Counted from the stretch's first letter, positions 8,423-17,360 are shown. The stretch: 37,386 bases of DNA from Bacillota bacterium (GCA_023404345.1 JAEYCB010000053.1:1-37386), one strand, 5' to 3'. Program-made: numbers and translations. The notes: generated by a model from the sequence alone, not told the origin.

Positions 8423-9148
8423 ATGCAGATTCATTTTTACGACTCCGCCGCCCAGGTTGGTCAGGCTGCCGCAACGCTGATTGCCGCGCAGATCATTGCC
8501 AAGCCTGATTCCGTGCTTGGCCTTGCTACCGGCTCCACTCCCATCCCCACCTATCAGGAGCTGATTCGCCTGTGCAAGGGCGGCGTGTTGGACTTCTCCC
8601 GCGTGCGTTCCTTCAACCTGGACGAATACTGCAATCTGCCCGTGGATCATGAGCAGAGCTACCACAGCTTCATGCGTCAGCAACTTTTTGACCACATCAA
8701 CATCGACCCCGCCAACACTCGTGTGCCCGACGGCAATGCTCGCGACCAGGCCGCTGAATGTGCCAGCTACGATACCGCTATCAATCAGGCCGGCGGCATC
8801 GACATCCAGGTACTGGGCATCGGCCGCAATGGACACATCGGTTTCAATGAGCCTGCTGATACCTTTGTCTACGGCTGCCATATCGTCAATCTGACCCAGA
8901 GCACCATTGAGGCTAACCGCCGCTTTTTTGAAAGTGAAGCCGATGTGCCCCGTCAGGCGATCAGTCTTGGTATCGGCAGTATCATGAACGCGCGGCGTAT
9001 TCTGCTGCTGGCCACCGGCTCCGATAAGGCTGAAGCCATCCGCAATGCTGTTTACGGCGACATCAATCCCAAAACGCAAGCCAGCATCTTGCGCACCCAT
9101 CCCAATGTGATCTTCCTTTTGGACAAGGCAGCCGCCGGGCTGCTGTAA
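8423..9148 (+). CDS. nagB: Glucosamine-6-phosphate deaminase
   Basis: Converts glucosamine-6-phosphate to fructose-6-phosphate plus ammonia, linking amino-sugar catabolism to glycolysis. ATG 8423 follows AGAGGAGG by 8 bases, giving 241 aa, the short Gram-positive form. Family signatures are LGLATGSTPIPTY (phosphate binding), FNLDEY with the catalytic Asp, and GIGRNGHIGFNEP with the ring-opening His and acidic partners. It is transcribed alone between its own promoter and terminator. No nagA or PTS gene is adjacent. Confidence 0.96.
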   Translation: MQIHFYDSAAQVGQAAATLIAAQIIAKPDSVLGLATGSTPIPTYQELIRLCKGGVLDFSRVRSFNLDEYCNLPVDHEQSYHSFMRQQLFDHINIDPANTRVPDGNARDQAAECASYDTAINQAGGIDIQVLGIGRNGHIGFNEPADTFVYGCHIVNLTQSTIEANRRFFESEADVPRQAISLGIGSIMNARRILLLATGSDKAEAIRNAVYGDINPKTQASILRTHPNVIFLLDKAAAGLL

Positions 9149-9163
9149 AGCGGGCTATTTCAC

Positions 9164-9200
9164 GCCGGAAAGCAGTCAGTTGCTTTCCGGCCTTTTTCTT
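9164..9200 (+). terminator. Terminator after nagB
   Basis: Perfect 11-base-pair stem GCCGGAAAGCA/TGCTTTCCGGC with a 6-base loop, followed by CTTTTTCTT. Confidence 0.92.
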
Positions 9201-9209
9201 GCACACAGT

Positions 9210-9238
9210 TTGTCATTCCCTGCCACATATGCTATACT
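9210..9238 (+). promoter_or_regulatory. Promoter of the response regulator operon
   Basis: TTGTCA (9210-9215), 17-base spacer, TATACT (9233-9238), about 40 bases before the GTG start. Confidence 0.8.
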
Positions 9239-9278
9239 AAAGTTCCAAATGCTGCATGTTTGAAAAGGAGGATACGCC

Positions 9279-10850
9279 GTGCTCAAGGTTGTGATTGCTG
9301 ACGATGAAGCGCGCATTTTGAGCCTGATCCGCCTGCTTCCAGACTGGGACGCGCTGGACATGGAAGTGGTTGGTACGGCGGGAAATGGTCTGGAGGCGCT
9401 GGCGCTGATCCAGCGTGAGCAGCCGGATATCCTTATCACCGACATCCGCATGCCGGGCTGCCAGGGGCTTGAATTGATCGAGCGGGCACGTCGGGCTGTC
9501 CCTGATATCGAAATCATCATCATCAGCGGCTACGCGCATTTTGAATATGCGCAAACCGCCATCAAGCTGGGCGTGGGTGACTATCTGCTCAAGCCCATCA
9601 AAAAGGACGAGCTTACCTCCACCCTTTCCAAGCTGGCCCAGCGCTGCCGCACAAAACACCCCAGTGCTCCCGGTACGGAGCCGGACGGTCAGGGGCGGGC
9701 AAAGGCAGCCCTTCGGGAAAAGCTGGTGCGCGAGGCTGTATCGGGTCATCCCTTTCCCCCTTCGGAGACAGCTCTGGAACAGACATATGGATTTGGCATG
9801 ACGGGTGGAACGTACCGTGCCTTTGTGCTAAAATTGGATTATTGCGGTCTTGGTTCCGAGCCGCTGGAGATCATTCACGAAAAGGCCCACGAGCTGATTG
9901 CCCCCCTCATGCTTCTGCCGCAGATGCAGCTTGCCTGCGCGCACGATGCGGACCGTCTTACCGGCGTGGTGTGTGCACTTCCCGGCGCTCAGCCGGATAT
10001 CCGGCGTTCACTGCGTCAGATACTTAACCAGCTGGAAGCCCAAAAGGGATTGCTGGGTCCCGTATCGTTTTCGCTGTCGCTAAGCGATGTAGATACCTCG
10101 CCTTCCGAAATTCCCGCGCTGGTGCATCAGGCGGATCAGCTGATCGACGAGCGGCTGCTGGAGGGAACCGGACGGCTATTGGAGGGAGCGACAACTCCAT
10201 CCGGGCTTCGGGATGCCCGTCTTTTGGAGCGCTATGGCCACGAAATCGAAAAAGCCCTTTCCACATTGGATACGGGACTTGCAGTAGATTGTACCAACGC
10301 TCTGGCGCGGGAGGCCATGGGCTTTCCTGGCGTGCGCGGGTATGAGCTGACGGAACTGGTGCGCTCAGCGGGCAGCCTGTTCGCGCTGCGCCTTGGGCTG
10401 GACGGCGGGGAAGAAGCGGCTTTTGCGCGCGAGGCAGGCCTTTCCAGCCGTCCAGATGAACTGTTTGATTGTCTGATCCGCTTTGAAAAAAAGCACATGG
10501 AAGCTGAGGATATCCGCCGCCGCAGTGAGGCGCTCCGGCCCATCCGCATCGCCAAGCAGTACGTGCAGGAGCATTACAGCCAGTCCATCACCCTGGAGGA
10601 CGTATGCGCCGCCACGGGCTTCAGCGTCAGCTATTTCAGCGCACTGTTCAAAAAGGAGAGTGGAGAGGGTTTCTCCAAATATCTGACGGGCGTTCGCATG
10701 GAGCATGCCAAGGAGCTTTTGCAGGAAAGCAACCTGCCCGTATCGGAGATATGTGCGCGCGTGGGTTATAACGATCTAAAGCACTTTACGCAGACCTTCA
10801 AAAAATACACCAATCTCAGCCCTGCGCAGTATCGCAAGCTCTACGGTTAA
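9279..10850 (+). CDS. YesN-type response regulator with AraC output domain
   Basis: A 523-aa transcription regulator. Residues 1-120 form a receiver domain with acidic pocket Asp8/Asp9, phosphoacceptor Asp55 in ITDIRMPG and the conserved Lys in YLLKPIKK. Residues about 130-420 are a long linker region without a motif I recognise. The C-terminal 100 residues are an AraC-type double helix-turn-helix (IRIAKQYVQEHYSQSITLEDV, continuing to NLSPAQYRKLYG). GTG 9279 follows AAAAGGAGG. YesN regulators usually pair with LytS/YesM kinases and control carbohydrate or cell-envelope genes. Here the kinase gene begins 12 bases downstream, followed by a degenerate ABC ATPase. Confidence 0.93.
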   Translation: MLKVVIADDEARILSLIRLLPDWDALDMEVVGTAGNGLEALALIQREQPDILITDIRMPGCQGLELIERARRAVPDIEIIIISGYAHFEYAQTAIKLGVGDYLLKPIKKDELTSTLSKLAQRCRTKHPSAPGTEPDGQGRAKAALREKLVREAVSGHPFPPSETALEQTYGFGMTGGTYRAFVLKLDYCGLGSEPLEIIHEKAHELIAPLMLLPQMQLACAHDADRLTGVVCALPGAQPDIRRSLRQILNQLEAQKGLLGPVSFSLSLSDVDTSPSEIPALVHQADQLIDERLLEGTGRLLEGATTPSGLRDARLLERYGHEIEKALSTLDTGLAVDCTNALAREAMGFPGVRGYELTELVRSAGSLFALRLGLDGGEEAAFAREAGLSSRPDELFDCLIRFEKKHMEAEDIRRRSEALRPIRIAKQYVQEHYSQSITLEDVCAATGFSVSYFSALFKKESGEGFSKYLTGVRMEHAKELLQESNLPVSEICARVGYNDLKHFTQTFKKYTNLSPAQYRKLYG

Positions 10851-10862
10851 GGAGGGGCAAGC

Positions 10863-11876
10863 ATGAAACAACGCTGGCGGATGCTTTCCTTCCGCGTAGG
10901 CGCTTTGGGTATGGCGGCGCTGGTGGCGCTAGTGGTAGCGGCCGCCCTGCTGATGCAGCGCAACCCGCTTGCCGCTACGGCGCTTCTGTGCGCCGCAGTT
11001 GTACTGAGCATAGCGGGCTGGCTGTGCATCATCAGACCCTACCGGGAGCAGGAACGGGCAATGCTGATGTTTCTGGAGGGATACACTCCCCCGCGTCAGG
11101 ATGCCGCCTGTGCTCTGTCTCCTGCACAGGCTCGGCTGCAGGAACAGGTGGCTGTTATCCTCAACCCGGAGCAGCTTTTTAACCTCAACAAGCGGCAGGC
11201 ACAGTACCAGGCTCTACAAAATCAGATTAACCCGCATTTCCTTTACAACACATTGGAAAGCATTCGTGGTGAAGCATTGCTTTCCGGCATGGATACCATT
11301 GCCGACATGACCGAAGCGCTGGCCACCTTTTTCCGCTATACCATCAGCAAGGTGGAAAACCTGGTCTCTGTAGAGGAAGAGTTGCAAAACTGCGAAACCT
11401 ACTTTCATATCCAGCGCTACCGCTTTGCCGACCGGTTGGAACTGCATATCACCTGCGATCCTGCCGACCGCGAGGCCATCTACCGCTGCCGCCTGCCCAA
11501 GCTGACCATTCAGCCCATTGTGGAAAACAGTATCATTCATGGCACGGAGCTAAAACTGGGAACCGGTCACATCTGCATTCAGCTGGAGCGCACGCAGAAG
11601 CGCCTGCTCATCCGCATTTCAGACGATGGCGTGGGCATGGACACCGAAACTCTGTTTCGCCTGAATGAGCGGCTGGGCAAAAGCGCCATCGCTCAGCCGC
11701 CGCAAAGCCGGGGCGGCCTGGCACTGGCCAATGTAGACAGCCGCATCCGCCTGCTCTTTGGCGATAAGTATGGCCTGCATGCCTTTTCCACGCCGGGCGT
11801 GGGCACGGATGTAGAAATCACTTTGCCCATGATTGCCAGCGATCGTGATATTCCCAACCGGGAGGCGCTTGTGTGA
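10863..11876 (+). CDS. LytS/YesM-type sensor histidine kinase lacking an extracellular domain
   Basis: A 337-aa membrane kinase presumed to phosphorylate the regulator encoded just upstream. Two transmembrane helices (about 12-32 and 36-57) are separated by only a few residues, so there is practically no extracellular sensor domain. Most YesM-type kinases have a large one. The His_kinase domain follows, with phosphoacceptor His125 in INPHFLYNTLESIR. The ATPase domain has the N box PIVENSIIHG (about 218-227) and the G box SDDGVGMD (about 253-260). Its stop codon overlaps the start of the ABC-like gene (GTGA). The lack of a sensor domain suggests the signal reaches it inside the membrane or from a partner protein. 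Confidence 0.92.
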   Translation: MKQRWRMLSFRVGALGMAALVALVVAAALLMQRNPLAATALLCAAVVLSIAGWLCIIRPYREQERAMLMFLEGYTPPRQDAACALSPAQARLQEQVAVILNPEQLFNLNKRQAQYQALQNQINPHFLYNTLESIRGEALLSGMDTIADMTEALATFFRYTISKVENLVSVEEELQNCETYFHIQRYRFADRLELHITCDPADREAIYRCRLPKLTIQPIVENSIIHGTELKLGTGHICIQLERTQKRLLIRISDDGVGMDTETLFRLNERLGKSAIAQPPQSRGGLALANVDSRIRLLFGDKYGLHAFSTPGVGTDVEITLPMIASDRDIPNREALV

Positions 11877-13363
11877 GAAACGAAGTGCTTCGCCTGGAAA
11901 AGGTCACCCTTCGGGAGCGAGGCGTGACTCAGCTGGACAACCTGAACTTGCATATCTTCGAGGGTGAAATCATGGGCTTGGTGCCCATAGATACCCACGG
12001 ACTAACCGCTTTGTGCGACCTTCTGCGTGAAAACCTGCCCCTGCATTATGGCTACGTGTTCTACCGGGAAAAGCTAATCAACACCTGGCGTTCCCCTCAG
12101 CCGCATTACAACCGTATCAGCGTGATTCAGGCAAAAAGCTGCCTGGTGGACGGCTTGAGTGTTGCAGATAACATTTTTGTGCTCCGGCCCGGGTTTCGCG
12201 GGCGGCTGATGCGGCCAGCTGCCTTCCGGCGGCAGCTGATGCCGTTTATTCACAGCATTGGCATCCCCATCGACGCAGACGCACGTGTGGAGGATCTTTC
12301 CGTATTTGAACGTTTCGTGGTGGAACTGCTCAAGGCGGTGGTAGCCGGCAGCCGCCTCATCGTACTCAATGAAATCAGCACCCTGATCAATCAAACCGAG
12401 CTGGGCAAACTGCACGCCATCCTCAGGCACTATGCGGCGGAGGGCATTTCATTTCTGTATATATGCTTTCATTTTGAGGAACTGCTGCAAATCTGTAACC
12501 GTACCGCTCTGATGATGCAGGGCCGCGTGATAAAGCTGCTGGAAGGCGGGGAGATGATCCCCCAGTCGCTACTGCCCTATTCCGCCGCCTACGAGCAGAT
12601 GGTAGCCAGCCAGCTGGCACGCGATACGCACCAGATTGGGCCAGAGGTATTCAGCGCCTGCCTTCCGGATGCCGCGGTGGGCGGCCTGCACTTTTCAGTG
12701 CGTGCGGGCGAATGCCTGGTGCTGCAGGATCTGGACAACCACTTTATCGACGGCTTTCTGGGGGTATTGTCGGGTGTGCGGCCTCCGCAGGGAACCCGCC
12801 TGCTGCTGCGTGGACGGCCACTGCGACCAAAGCCGGGTAGGGACCGCCGCCTGGCGGTCATCCAGGATCAGCCGGGCCGCACAATGATCTTTCCAGGGCT
12901 AAACTACCTGGAAAACCTGTGCTTTACCATGGACCATCGTATGAAGGCCCTATGGCTAAGCGGCCGCGTGAAGCGGGGCTTGCGCCGCGCCTACGCCGAA
13001 TGGCTGGGGCCGGACCTGCTGGACCGCCGTGTAGACGAACTGACCGAAACCGAGCGGTGTGAACTGGTATACCGCCGCATCCTTCTGCAGCGCCCGGACG
13101 TGGTATTCTGCGTGCAGCCCTTCCGCATGGCGGACGTAGCTATGCGCATGAGCATCTGGCGGCTGCTGGAGGAGCTGCTGGGCCGGGGTGTGGCGGTAGT
13201 GATTCTAGCGGTGAATCTGGCGGATTCACTCTCCCTGGCCGATCGCCTGATTCGCGTCAGACGCGGACAACCTCAGGAGGCGTTCGACCGCATACATTTC
13301 AATGAACTGCCCGCCGATGCACCGTGGCGCAGTCTTTACCGGGGCATTCCCGGCGATCAATAA
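11873..13363 (+). CDS. Degenerate tandem ABC ATPase (RbsA-like), predicted non-catalytic
   Basis: A 496-aa protein with the two-cassette layout of sugar ABC ATPases such as RbsA and MglA. Preserved scaffold segments include LSVADNIF, FEELLQICNRTALMMQGRVI and a C-terminal NLADSLSLADRLIRV. Nucleotide-binding motifs are lost in both halves. The Walker A region at 36-46 reads VPIDTHGLTA (Lys replaced by Leu), the signature is LSVFE (142-146), and Walker B is VLNE (164-167). The second half has LQDLDNHFIDG for Walker A, LTETER for the signature and VFCVQP for Walker B. No permease or binding-protein gene is present. It overlaps the kinase gene by 4 bases, so a regulatory or sensory role with the two-component pair is my inference. 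The reading frame is intact, which argues against a pseudogene. Confidence 0.82.
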   Translation: MRNEVLRLEKVTLRERGVTQLDNLNLHIFEGEIMGLVPIDTHGLTALCDLLRENLPLHYGYVFYREKLINTWRSPQPHYNRISVIQAKSCLVDGLSVADNIFVLRPGFRGRLMRPAAFRRQLMPFIHSIGIPIDADARVEDLSVFERFVVELLKAVVAGSRLIVLNEISTLINQTELGKLHAILRHYAAEGISFLYICFHFEELLQICNRTALMMQGRVIKLLEGGEMIPQSLLPYSAAYEQMVASQLARDTHQIGPEVFSACLPDAAVGGLHFSVRAGECLVLQDLDNHFIDGFLGVLSGVRPPQGTRLLLRGRPLRPKPGRDRRLAVIQDQPGRTMIFPGLNYLENLCFTMDHRMKALWLSGRVKRGLRRAYAEWLGPDLLDRRVDELTETERCELVYRRILLQRPDVVFCVQPFRMADVAMRMSIWRLLEELLGRGVAVVILAVNLADSLSLADRLIRVRRGQPQEAFDRIHFNELPADAPWRSLYRGIPGDQ

Positions 13364-13375
13364 GGAGGAATTGCC

Positions 13376-14314
13376 ATGACGTTTCTAAAGATGCTGGAAT
13401 CCATCCGCACGCCGTTTTGGGATCAGGTGGCCGCCGCCGTAACGCTGCTGGGCGAAGAAACCTTTTTTATGCTGGTGGGGCTTGCATTGGTATGGTGCTT
13501 CGACAAGCGCTGGGGATTTCGCCTGCTGTTTGCGGGGCTTACGGGCACAGTGCTCAATCAGCTGCTGAAAGCGGTGTTTCTCATCCCCCGCCCATGGGTG
13601 CTTGATCCGAATTTCACCATCGTGGAGGCAGCCCGTGCAGGTGCAACTGGTTATTCTTTTCCCAGCGGGCACACGCAATCGGCTGCCACCGTGCTGGGCA
13701 TGCTGGCTGTATGGGTGCGAAATCGCTACTTTACAGTTGTCTGTATGTTGGGCATTATCGCAGTGGCGCTTTCACGCATGTATCTGGGCGTGCATACGCC
13801 ACTGGACGTTGGTGTCTCGCTCATCACGGGTCTGGCAACAGTAGCCGTGATGCCACGCCTGTTTGACCGTGCAGAAAGGTCTGTGCGCGGGCAGCGGGTG
13901 CTGGCCTGGGGCATGCTGGGGTTTGCGCTGCTATTGCTTCTTTATGTGCTTTTCTGGCCCAAACGGGAGGGCAATGTGGCCGAGTTTGATGCGCATGGCG
14001 TGGAAAGTGCATGGACGCTGTTTGGCACCATGTGCAGCTTGTTAATTGCCTGGCAGGCCGACCGCCGTTGGCTGCATTTTGATACCCATGCTGTATGGTG
14101 GGCACAGGCGCTCAAACTGGTGCTGGGCCTCGTGCTGGTAATAGCCGTACGTATAGGCCTCAAGGCCGCGCTGGCTGCGATTTTTGGCAATGCACCATTT
14201 ACCGATGGCGTACGATACCTGTGTATCGCGCTTGCAGGCGGCGTGCTGTGGCCCATGACCTTTGGCTTCTGGGGCCGGCTGGGTCGCAAGCAGTACAGCC
14301 AGCAACACGAATAG
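13376..14314 (+). CDS. PAP2-family membrane phosphatase
   Basis: A 312-aa polytopic membrane protein with the acid phosphatase motifs KAVFLIPRP (K-x6-RP), PSGH (in YSFPSGHTQ) and SRMYLGVHTPLD (SR-x5-H-x3-D). All catalytic residues are present in the first half, and several further membrane helices follow. Members hydrolyse lipid phosphates such as undecaprenyl pyrophosphate or phosphatidate/phosphatidylglycerol phosphate; the substrate here is unknown. A TAAGGAGG ribosome site partly overlaps the stop of the ABC-like gene, and the gap is 12 bases, so it is probably the last gene of the two-component operon. An envelope-related output would be consistent with it. Confidence 0.9.
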   Translation: MTFLKMLESIRTPFWDQVAAAVTLLGEETFFMLVGLALVWCFDKRWGFRLLFAGLTGTVLNQLLKAVFLIPRPWVLDPNFTIVEAARAGATGYSFPSGHTQSAATVLGMLAVWVRNRYFTVVCMLGIIAVALSRMYLGVHTPLDVGVSLITGLATVAVMPRLFDRAERSVRGQRVLAWGMLGFALLLLLYVLFWPKREGNVAEFDAHGVESAWTLFGTMCSLLIAWQADRRWLHFDTHAVWWAQALKLVLGLVLVIAVRIGLKAALAAIFGNAPFTDGVRYLCIALAGGVLWPMTFGFWGRLGRKQYSQQHE

Positions 14315-14336
14315 GCCCGTTTTTCAGGGCTTGCCC

Positions 14337-14365
14337 TTTACAATCCTGGCTTCAGGCTATATAAT
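14337..14365 (+). promoter_or_regulatory. Promoter of the ECF transporter-coaX-hom operon
   Basis: TTTACA (14337-14342), 17-base spacer, TATAAT (14360-14365). A leader of about 115 bases follows, containing a tandem GGTTTCCCAT repeat (about 14411-14430). I recognise no known riboswitch in it. Confidence 0.82.
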
Positions 14366-14481
14366 GCAGGCGGGGCGCGCCGCCATCCGTGCAGGAGGCG
14401 GACGCATCCCCGGTTTCCCATGGTTTCCCATCCCCTGGTATCGTCGGGTATCCCAACAGAACTCGAACGGAGGAAAACAGC

Positions 14482-15177
14482 ATGAAAAACGTCGTCCCGT
14501 CCGCCAGGCAGCAAAGTGAAGCTATCCGAAGGATGGTCATAGCCGCCATGCTCAGCGCCATTACCGCCGTACTTACCTTTACGCCCATCGGCATGATTCC
14601 CCTGCCGCCCCCGTTGCTAAGCGCCACCACAGTGCATCTGCCGGTCATTCTGGCTGCCTTGGTAGAAGGGCCTTGGGTGGGGCTGGTGGTGGGCCTGGTA
14701 TTTGGCCTGTGCAGCTTCATCCGCGCGTGGGAAAGCGGCGCGGTGGGGTTGACGCTGTTCTTTCGTAACCCGCTGGTAAGCGTCTTGCCCCGCCTTCTGG
14801 TGCCGCTGGCAGCGCTGGGTGTATATGTGCTGTGGAAGCGTTTTGCGCCCAAAGGCGCGGTGTCCGACAAGGTGGGCGCAGCCGTGGCTTCCGCCGCCGG
14901 CTCGGTGGCCAATACCGTTTTATGTCTGGGATCGCTTTTGCTGATATACGGTGCCGATCTGACCCAGCTGATCAACAACATGATTTCCGCCGGAAGCGCG
15001 GATGCTACCTATCTCAACGACGCGGGCGCGTGGCTGGTAGCCGCTGTGGGGTTGCCTAACGGTATTAGCGAAGCCATCGTGGCCGCGGTGATTGTACCGA
15101 TGATCAAAATTGCGGTGGAGGCGGTCATGCGCCGCTCGCGCCGCGCCCCTGCCGGGCGCGCCCACCCGGACAAGTAA
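14482..15177 (+). CDS. panT: ECF transporter S component, probably pantothenate-specific
   Basis: A 231-aa membrane protein with about six hydrophobic helices. The N-terminal part resembles ECF S components: RRMVIAAMLSAITAVLTFTPIG, a PLPPPLLSATTVHLPVILAALVEGP loop and repeated small residues. ATG 14482 lies 8 bases after GGAGG. S components bind a vitamin and recruit the shared EcfAA'T energising module, which is not encoded here. The next gene, coaX, phosphorylates pantothenate, so pantothenate is the likely substrate; this is inference from neighbourhood. The C-terminus is short and basic (RRSRRAPAGR). Confidence 0.78.
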   Translation: MKNVVPSARQQSEAIRRMVIAAMLSAITAVLTFTPIGMIPLPPPLLSATTVHLPVILAALVEGPWVGLVVGLVFGLCSFIRAWESGAVGLTLFFRNPLVSVLPRLLVPLAALGVYVLWKRFAPKGAVSDKVGAAVASAAGSVANTVLCLGSLLLIYGADLTQLINNMISAGSADATYLNDAGAWLVAAVGLPNGISEAIVAAVIVPMIKIAVEAVMRRSRRAPAGRAHPDK

Positions 15178-15190
15178 GGAGTAGAGCGCA

Positions 15191-15958
15191 ATGATTTTTA
15201 CCATGGACGTTGGCAATACCAACATCAAAACCGCGCTGTTTGAGGGGCGTGAAATGCGCAACTACTGGCGCATTTCCACCAACACCTCCTATACATCGGA
15301 CGAATACGGGCTGATTCTGGAAGGGCTTTTTGCACGTGCGGGGCTTTCGCTGGACGCTGTGGAAGGCATTGTAATGTCCAGTGTGGTGCCAACCATCAAC
15401 TTTACCCTTGAGCACATGTGCAAAAACTACTTCGGAAAGATGCCCATGACTGTGGCCCCAGGCATCAAAACGGGCATTAACCTCAAGTATGAAAACCCTC
15501 GCGAGCTGGGCAGCGACCGCATCGCCAACGCCGTAGCCGCACAAGCAGAATACGGCGGGCCGTGCATCTTCATCGACTTTGGCACGGCTACCACATTTGG
15601 CGCCATCGACTGGCAGGGAGCCTTTGCGGGCGGGTGTATCTGTCCGGGCCTGAAGCTGACCAGTGAGGCACTTGTCACTGGCACGGCCAAGCTGCCCCGC
15701 TTTGAACTGGTCAAGCCCGAACGCGTCATTGGCCGTACCACTGTCAGCAATTTGCAGGCAGGCGTGATTTACGGTTACATCGGCCAGGTGGATTACCTGG
15801 TGCAGCGCTTCCGCAAGGAGCTTGGCGCACCGGATGCGCTGGTGGTAGCTACGGGCGGCATGGCCCGCCTGGTGGCCGAGGAGGACGGCACCATCGACAA
15901 GCTGGACGGAATCCTCACCCTCAAGGGGCTGCGCCTGATCTATGAACGCAACCGCTGA
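15191..15958 (+). CDS. coaX: Type III pantothenate kinase
   Basis: First step of coenzyme A synthesis: ATP-dependent phosphorylation of pantothenate. The 255-aa length is standard. Motifs are MDVGNTNIKTALF (phosphate 1), GSDRIANAVAA followed by FIDFGTATTFGAID (phosphate 2/substrate) and GGCICPGLKLT. CoaX enzymes are insensitive to CoA feedback and need a monovalent cation. An AAGGAG site precedes ATG 15191, which follows the transporter gene by 13 bases. The pairing of a vitamin transporter with this kinase forms a salvage route. Confidence 0.95.
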   Translation: MIFTMDVGNTNIKTALFEGREMRNYWRISTNTSYTSDEYGLILEGLFARAGLSLDAVEGIVMSSVVPTINFTLEHMCKNYFGKMPMTVAPGIKTGINLKYENPRELGSDRIANAVAAQAEYGGPCIFIDFGTATTFGAIDWQGAFAGGCICPGLKLTSEALVTGTAKLPRFELVKPERVIGRTTVSNLQAGVIYGYIGQVDYLVQRFRKELGAPDALVVATGGMARLVAEEDGTIDKLDGILTLKGLRLIYERNR

Positions 15959-15980
15959 CGCGGGAAAGGATGATTGAACC

Positions 15981-17258
15981 ATGGACAAGACCATTACCAT
16001 CGGCTTTCTGGGCTGCGGCAATGTTGGCGGAGGCGTGTGGAAACTGCTCAGCGGCTTTGCCGACGACATCGCACACCGCACGGGCCTTCGCTTTTCAGTC
16101 AAACGGGTGCTGGTGCGCTCGCTCGCGAAAAAACGCGATATCGACTTCCCTGACGGCGTTCTGACCGACCGTGTAGAGGATGTGCTGGATGACCCCGATA
16201 TCTCCATCGTATTGGAGTTCCTGGGGGGTGAAGAACCTGCCCACCGGTGGATTACTATGGCGCTGGAACGCGGAAAAACCGTAGTTACGGCCAACAAGGT
16301 AGCCTTTGCACTGCACTGGCATGAATTGCAAAAAGCCGCCAAACAAAGCGGCGCTGGGCTGTATTACGAGGCAGCTGTATGCGGAGCCATCCCCATCATC
16401 CACACGCTGGAAGAAAGCCTGCAGGCCAACCGTATCAGCTATATCTATGGCATTGTCAACGGCACCACCAATTACATCCTTACCCGCATGAGCAAAGAGG
16501 GTGCGGAGTATGCCGACGTGCTGGCCGACGCACAGCGCCTGGGCCTGGCCGAACCGGACCCTGCCAGCGATGTGGAGGGGCTGGATGCCGCCTACAAGCT
16601 CAGCATTCTGGCCAGCCTGGCCTTCCATGGACGCGTACCGTTTGAAAACGTATATGTGGAGGGCATCACGCAGGTGCAGGCCGAGGATATTCGCTGCGGG
16701 CAGGAATTGGGCTATACGCTTAAGCTCCTTGCTATTGCCAAGCGCGACGGCCTGAAGGTGGAGACTCGCGTGCATCCCACCTTTATCCGCAACGATCATC
16801 CCCTGGCCAATATCTCCGGCGCGTTCAATGCGGTATTTCTCCACGGTCATGCCTGCGGGGAAATGATGTTCATGGGCCGCGGGGCAGGCGATCTGCCTAC
16901 CGCCAGCGCCATCGTGAGCGATCTGGTGCGCGCAGCCTCGGCACAAAAGCATCTCTACCCCACCTTTGACAACGAATTGCACCCTGCTGTATCTCTGCAA
17001 AACAACACCGACTGGCGCTGCGCTTTTTATACCCGTATGCTTGCCAAGGACGAACCCGGCGTTTTGAGCCGCATCGCGCAGACCTTTGCCGACCACGGTG
17101 TGAGCATCGCAGCCATGCAGCAAAAGGGTGAGCAGCGCGACGGACGGGTTACAGTGGTGTTTATCACCCACCAGGCCAGCGAGCGTGATATGCAGAAAGC
17201 CATTCTTGAAATCGGGCCGGAGACAGCTACAGTAGAGAGCCTGCTGCGCGTGGAATGA
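15981..17258 (+). CDS. hom: Homoserine dehydrogenase
   Basis: NAD(P)-dependent reduction of aspartate semialdehyde to homoserine, on the path to threonine and methionine. The 425-aa protein has an N-terminal Rossmann domain (GFLGCGNVGGGVW), the ANKVAF segment, the signature GIVNGTTNYILTRM followed by the catalytic Asp/Lys region (EGLDAAYKL), and a C-terminal ACT domain (about 345-425, beginning LAKDEPGVLSRIA). The ACT domain suggests allosteric feedback by threonine. It starts 22 bases after coaX and probably shares its transcript. No thrB or thrC is nearby. Confidence 0.95.
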   Translation: MDKTITIGFLGCGNVGGGVWKLLSGFADDIAHRTGLRFSVKRVLVRSLAKKRDIDFPDGVLTDRVEDVLDDPDISIVLEFLGGEEPAHRWITMALERGKTVVTANKVAFALHWHELQKAAKQSGAGLYYEAAVCGAIPIIHTLEESLQANRISYIYGIVNGTTNYILTRMSKEGAEYADVLADAQRLGLAEPDPASDVEGLDAAYKLSILASLAFHGRVPFENVYVEGITQVQAEDIRCGQELGYTLKLLAIAKRDGLKVETRVHPTFIRNDHPLANISGAFNAVFLHGHACGEMMFMGRGAGDLPTASAIVSDLVRAASAQKHLYPTFDNELHPAVSLQNNTDWRCAFYTRMLAKDEPGVLSRIAQTFADHGVSIAAMQQKGEQRDGRVTVVFITHQASERDMQKAILEIGPETATVESLLRVE

Positions 17259-17273
17259 CGCGAAAAGCGGCAA

Positions 17274-17310
17274 AGAGGGAAGGCACGCATGTGCCTTCCC
17301 TCTTGTGTTT
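17274..17310 (+). terminator. Terminator after hom, shared with the convergent LUD gene
   Basis: Perfect 13-base-pair stem AGAGGGAAGGCAC/GTGCCTTCCCTCT with loop GCAT. The following tract on this strand is TGTGTTT. The reverse strand has TTTGCCG, so it may work in both directions. Confidence 0.75.
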
Positions 17311-17360
17311 CAAACCCCCACACGCGCTCTCAGGCGCGGGCTTTCCGCCTTTCGCGCCGG

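Noticed and set aside
11873..13363. Calling the degenerate ABC ATPase a pseudogene
   Set aside because: No stop or frameshift over 496 codons, both halves keep the fold-specific segments, and it is translationally coupled to the kinase. This indicates a maintained, repurposed protein.
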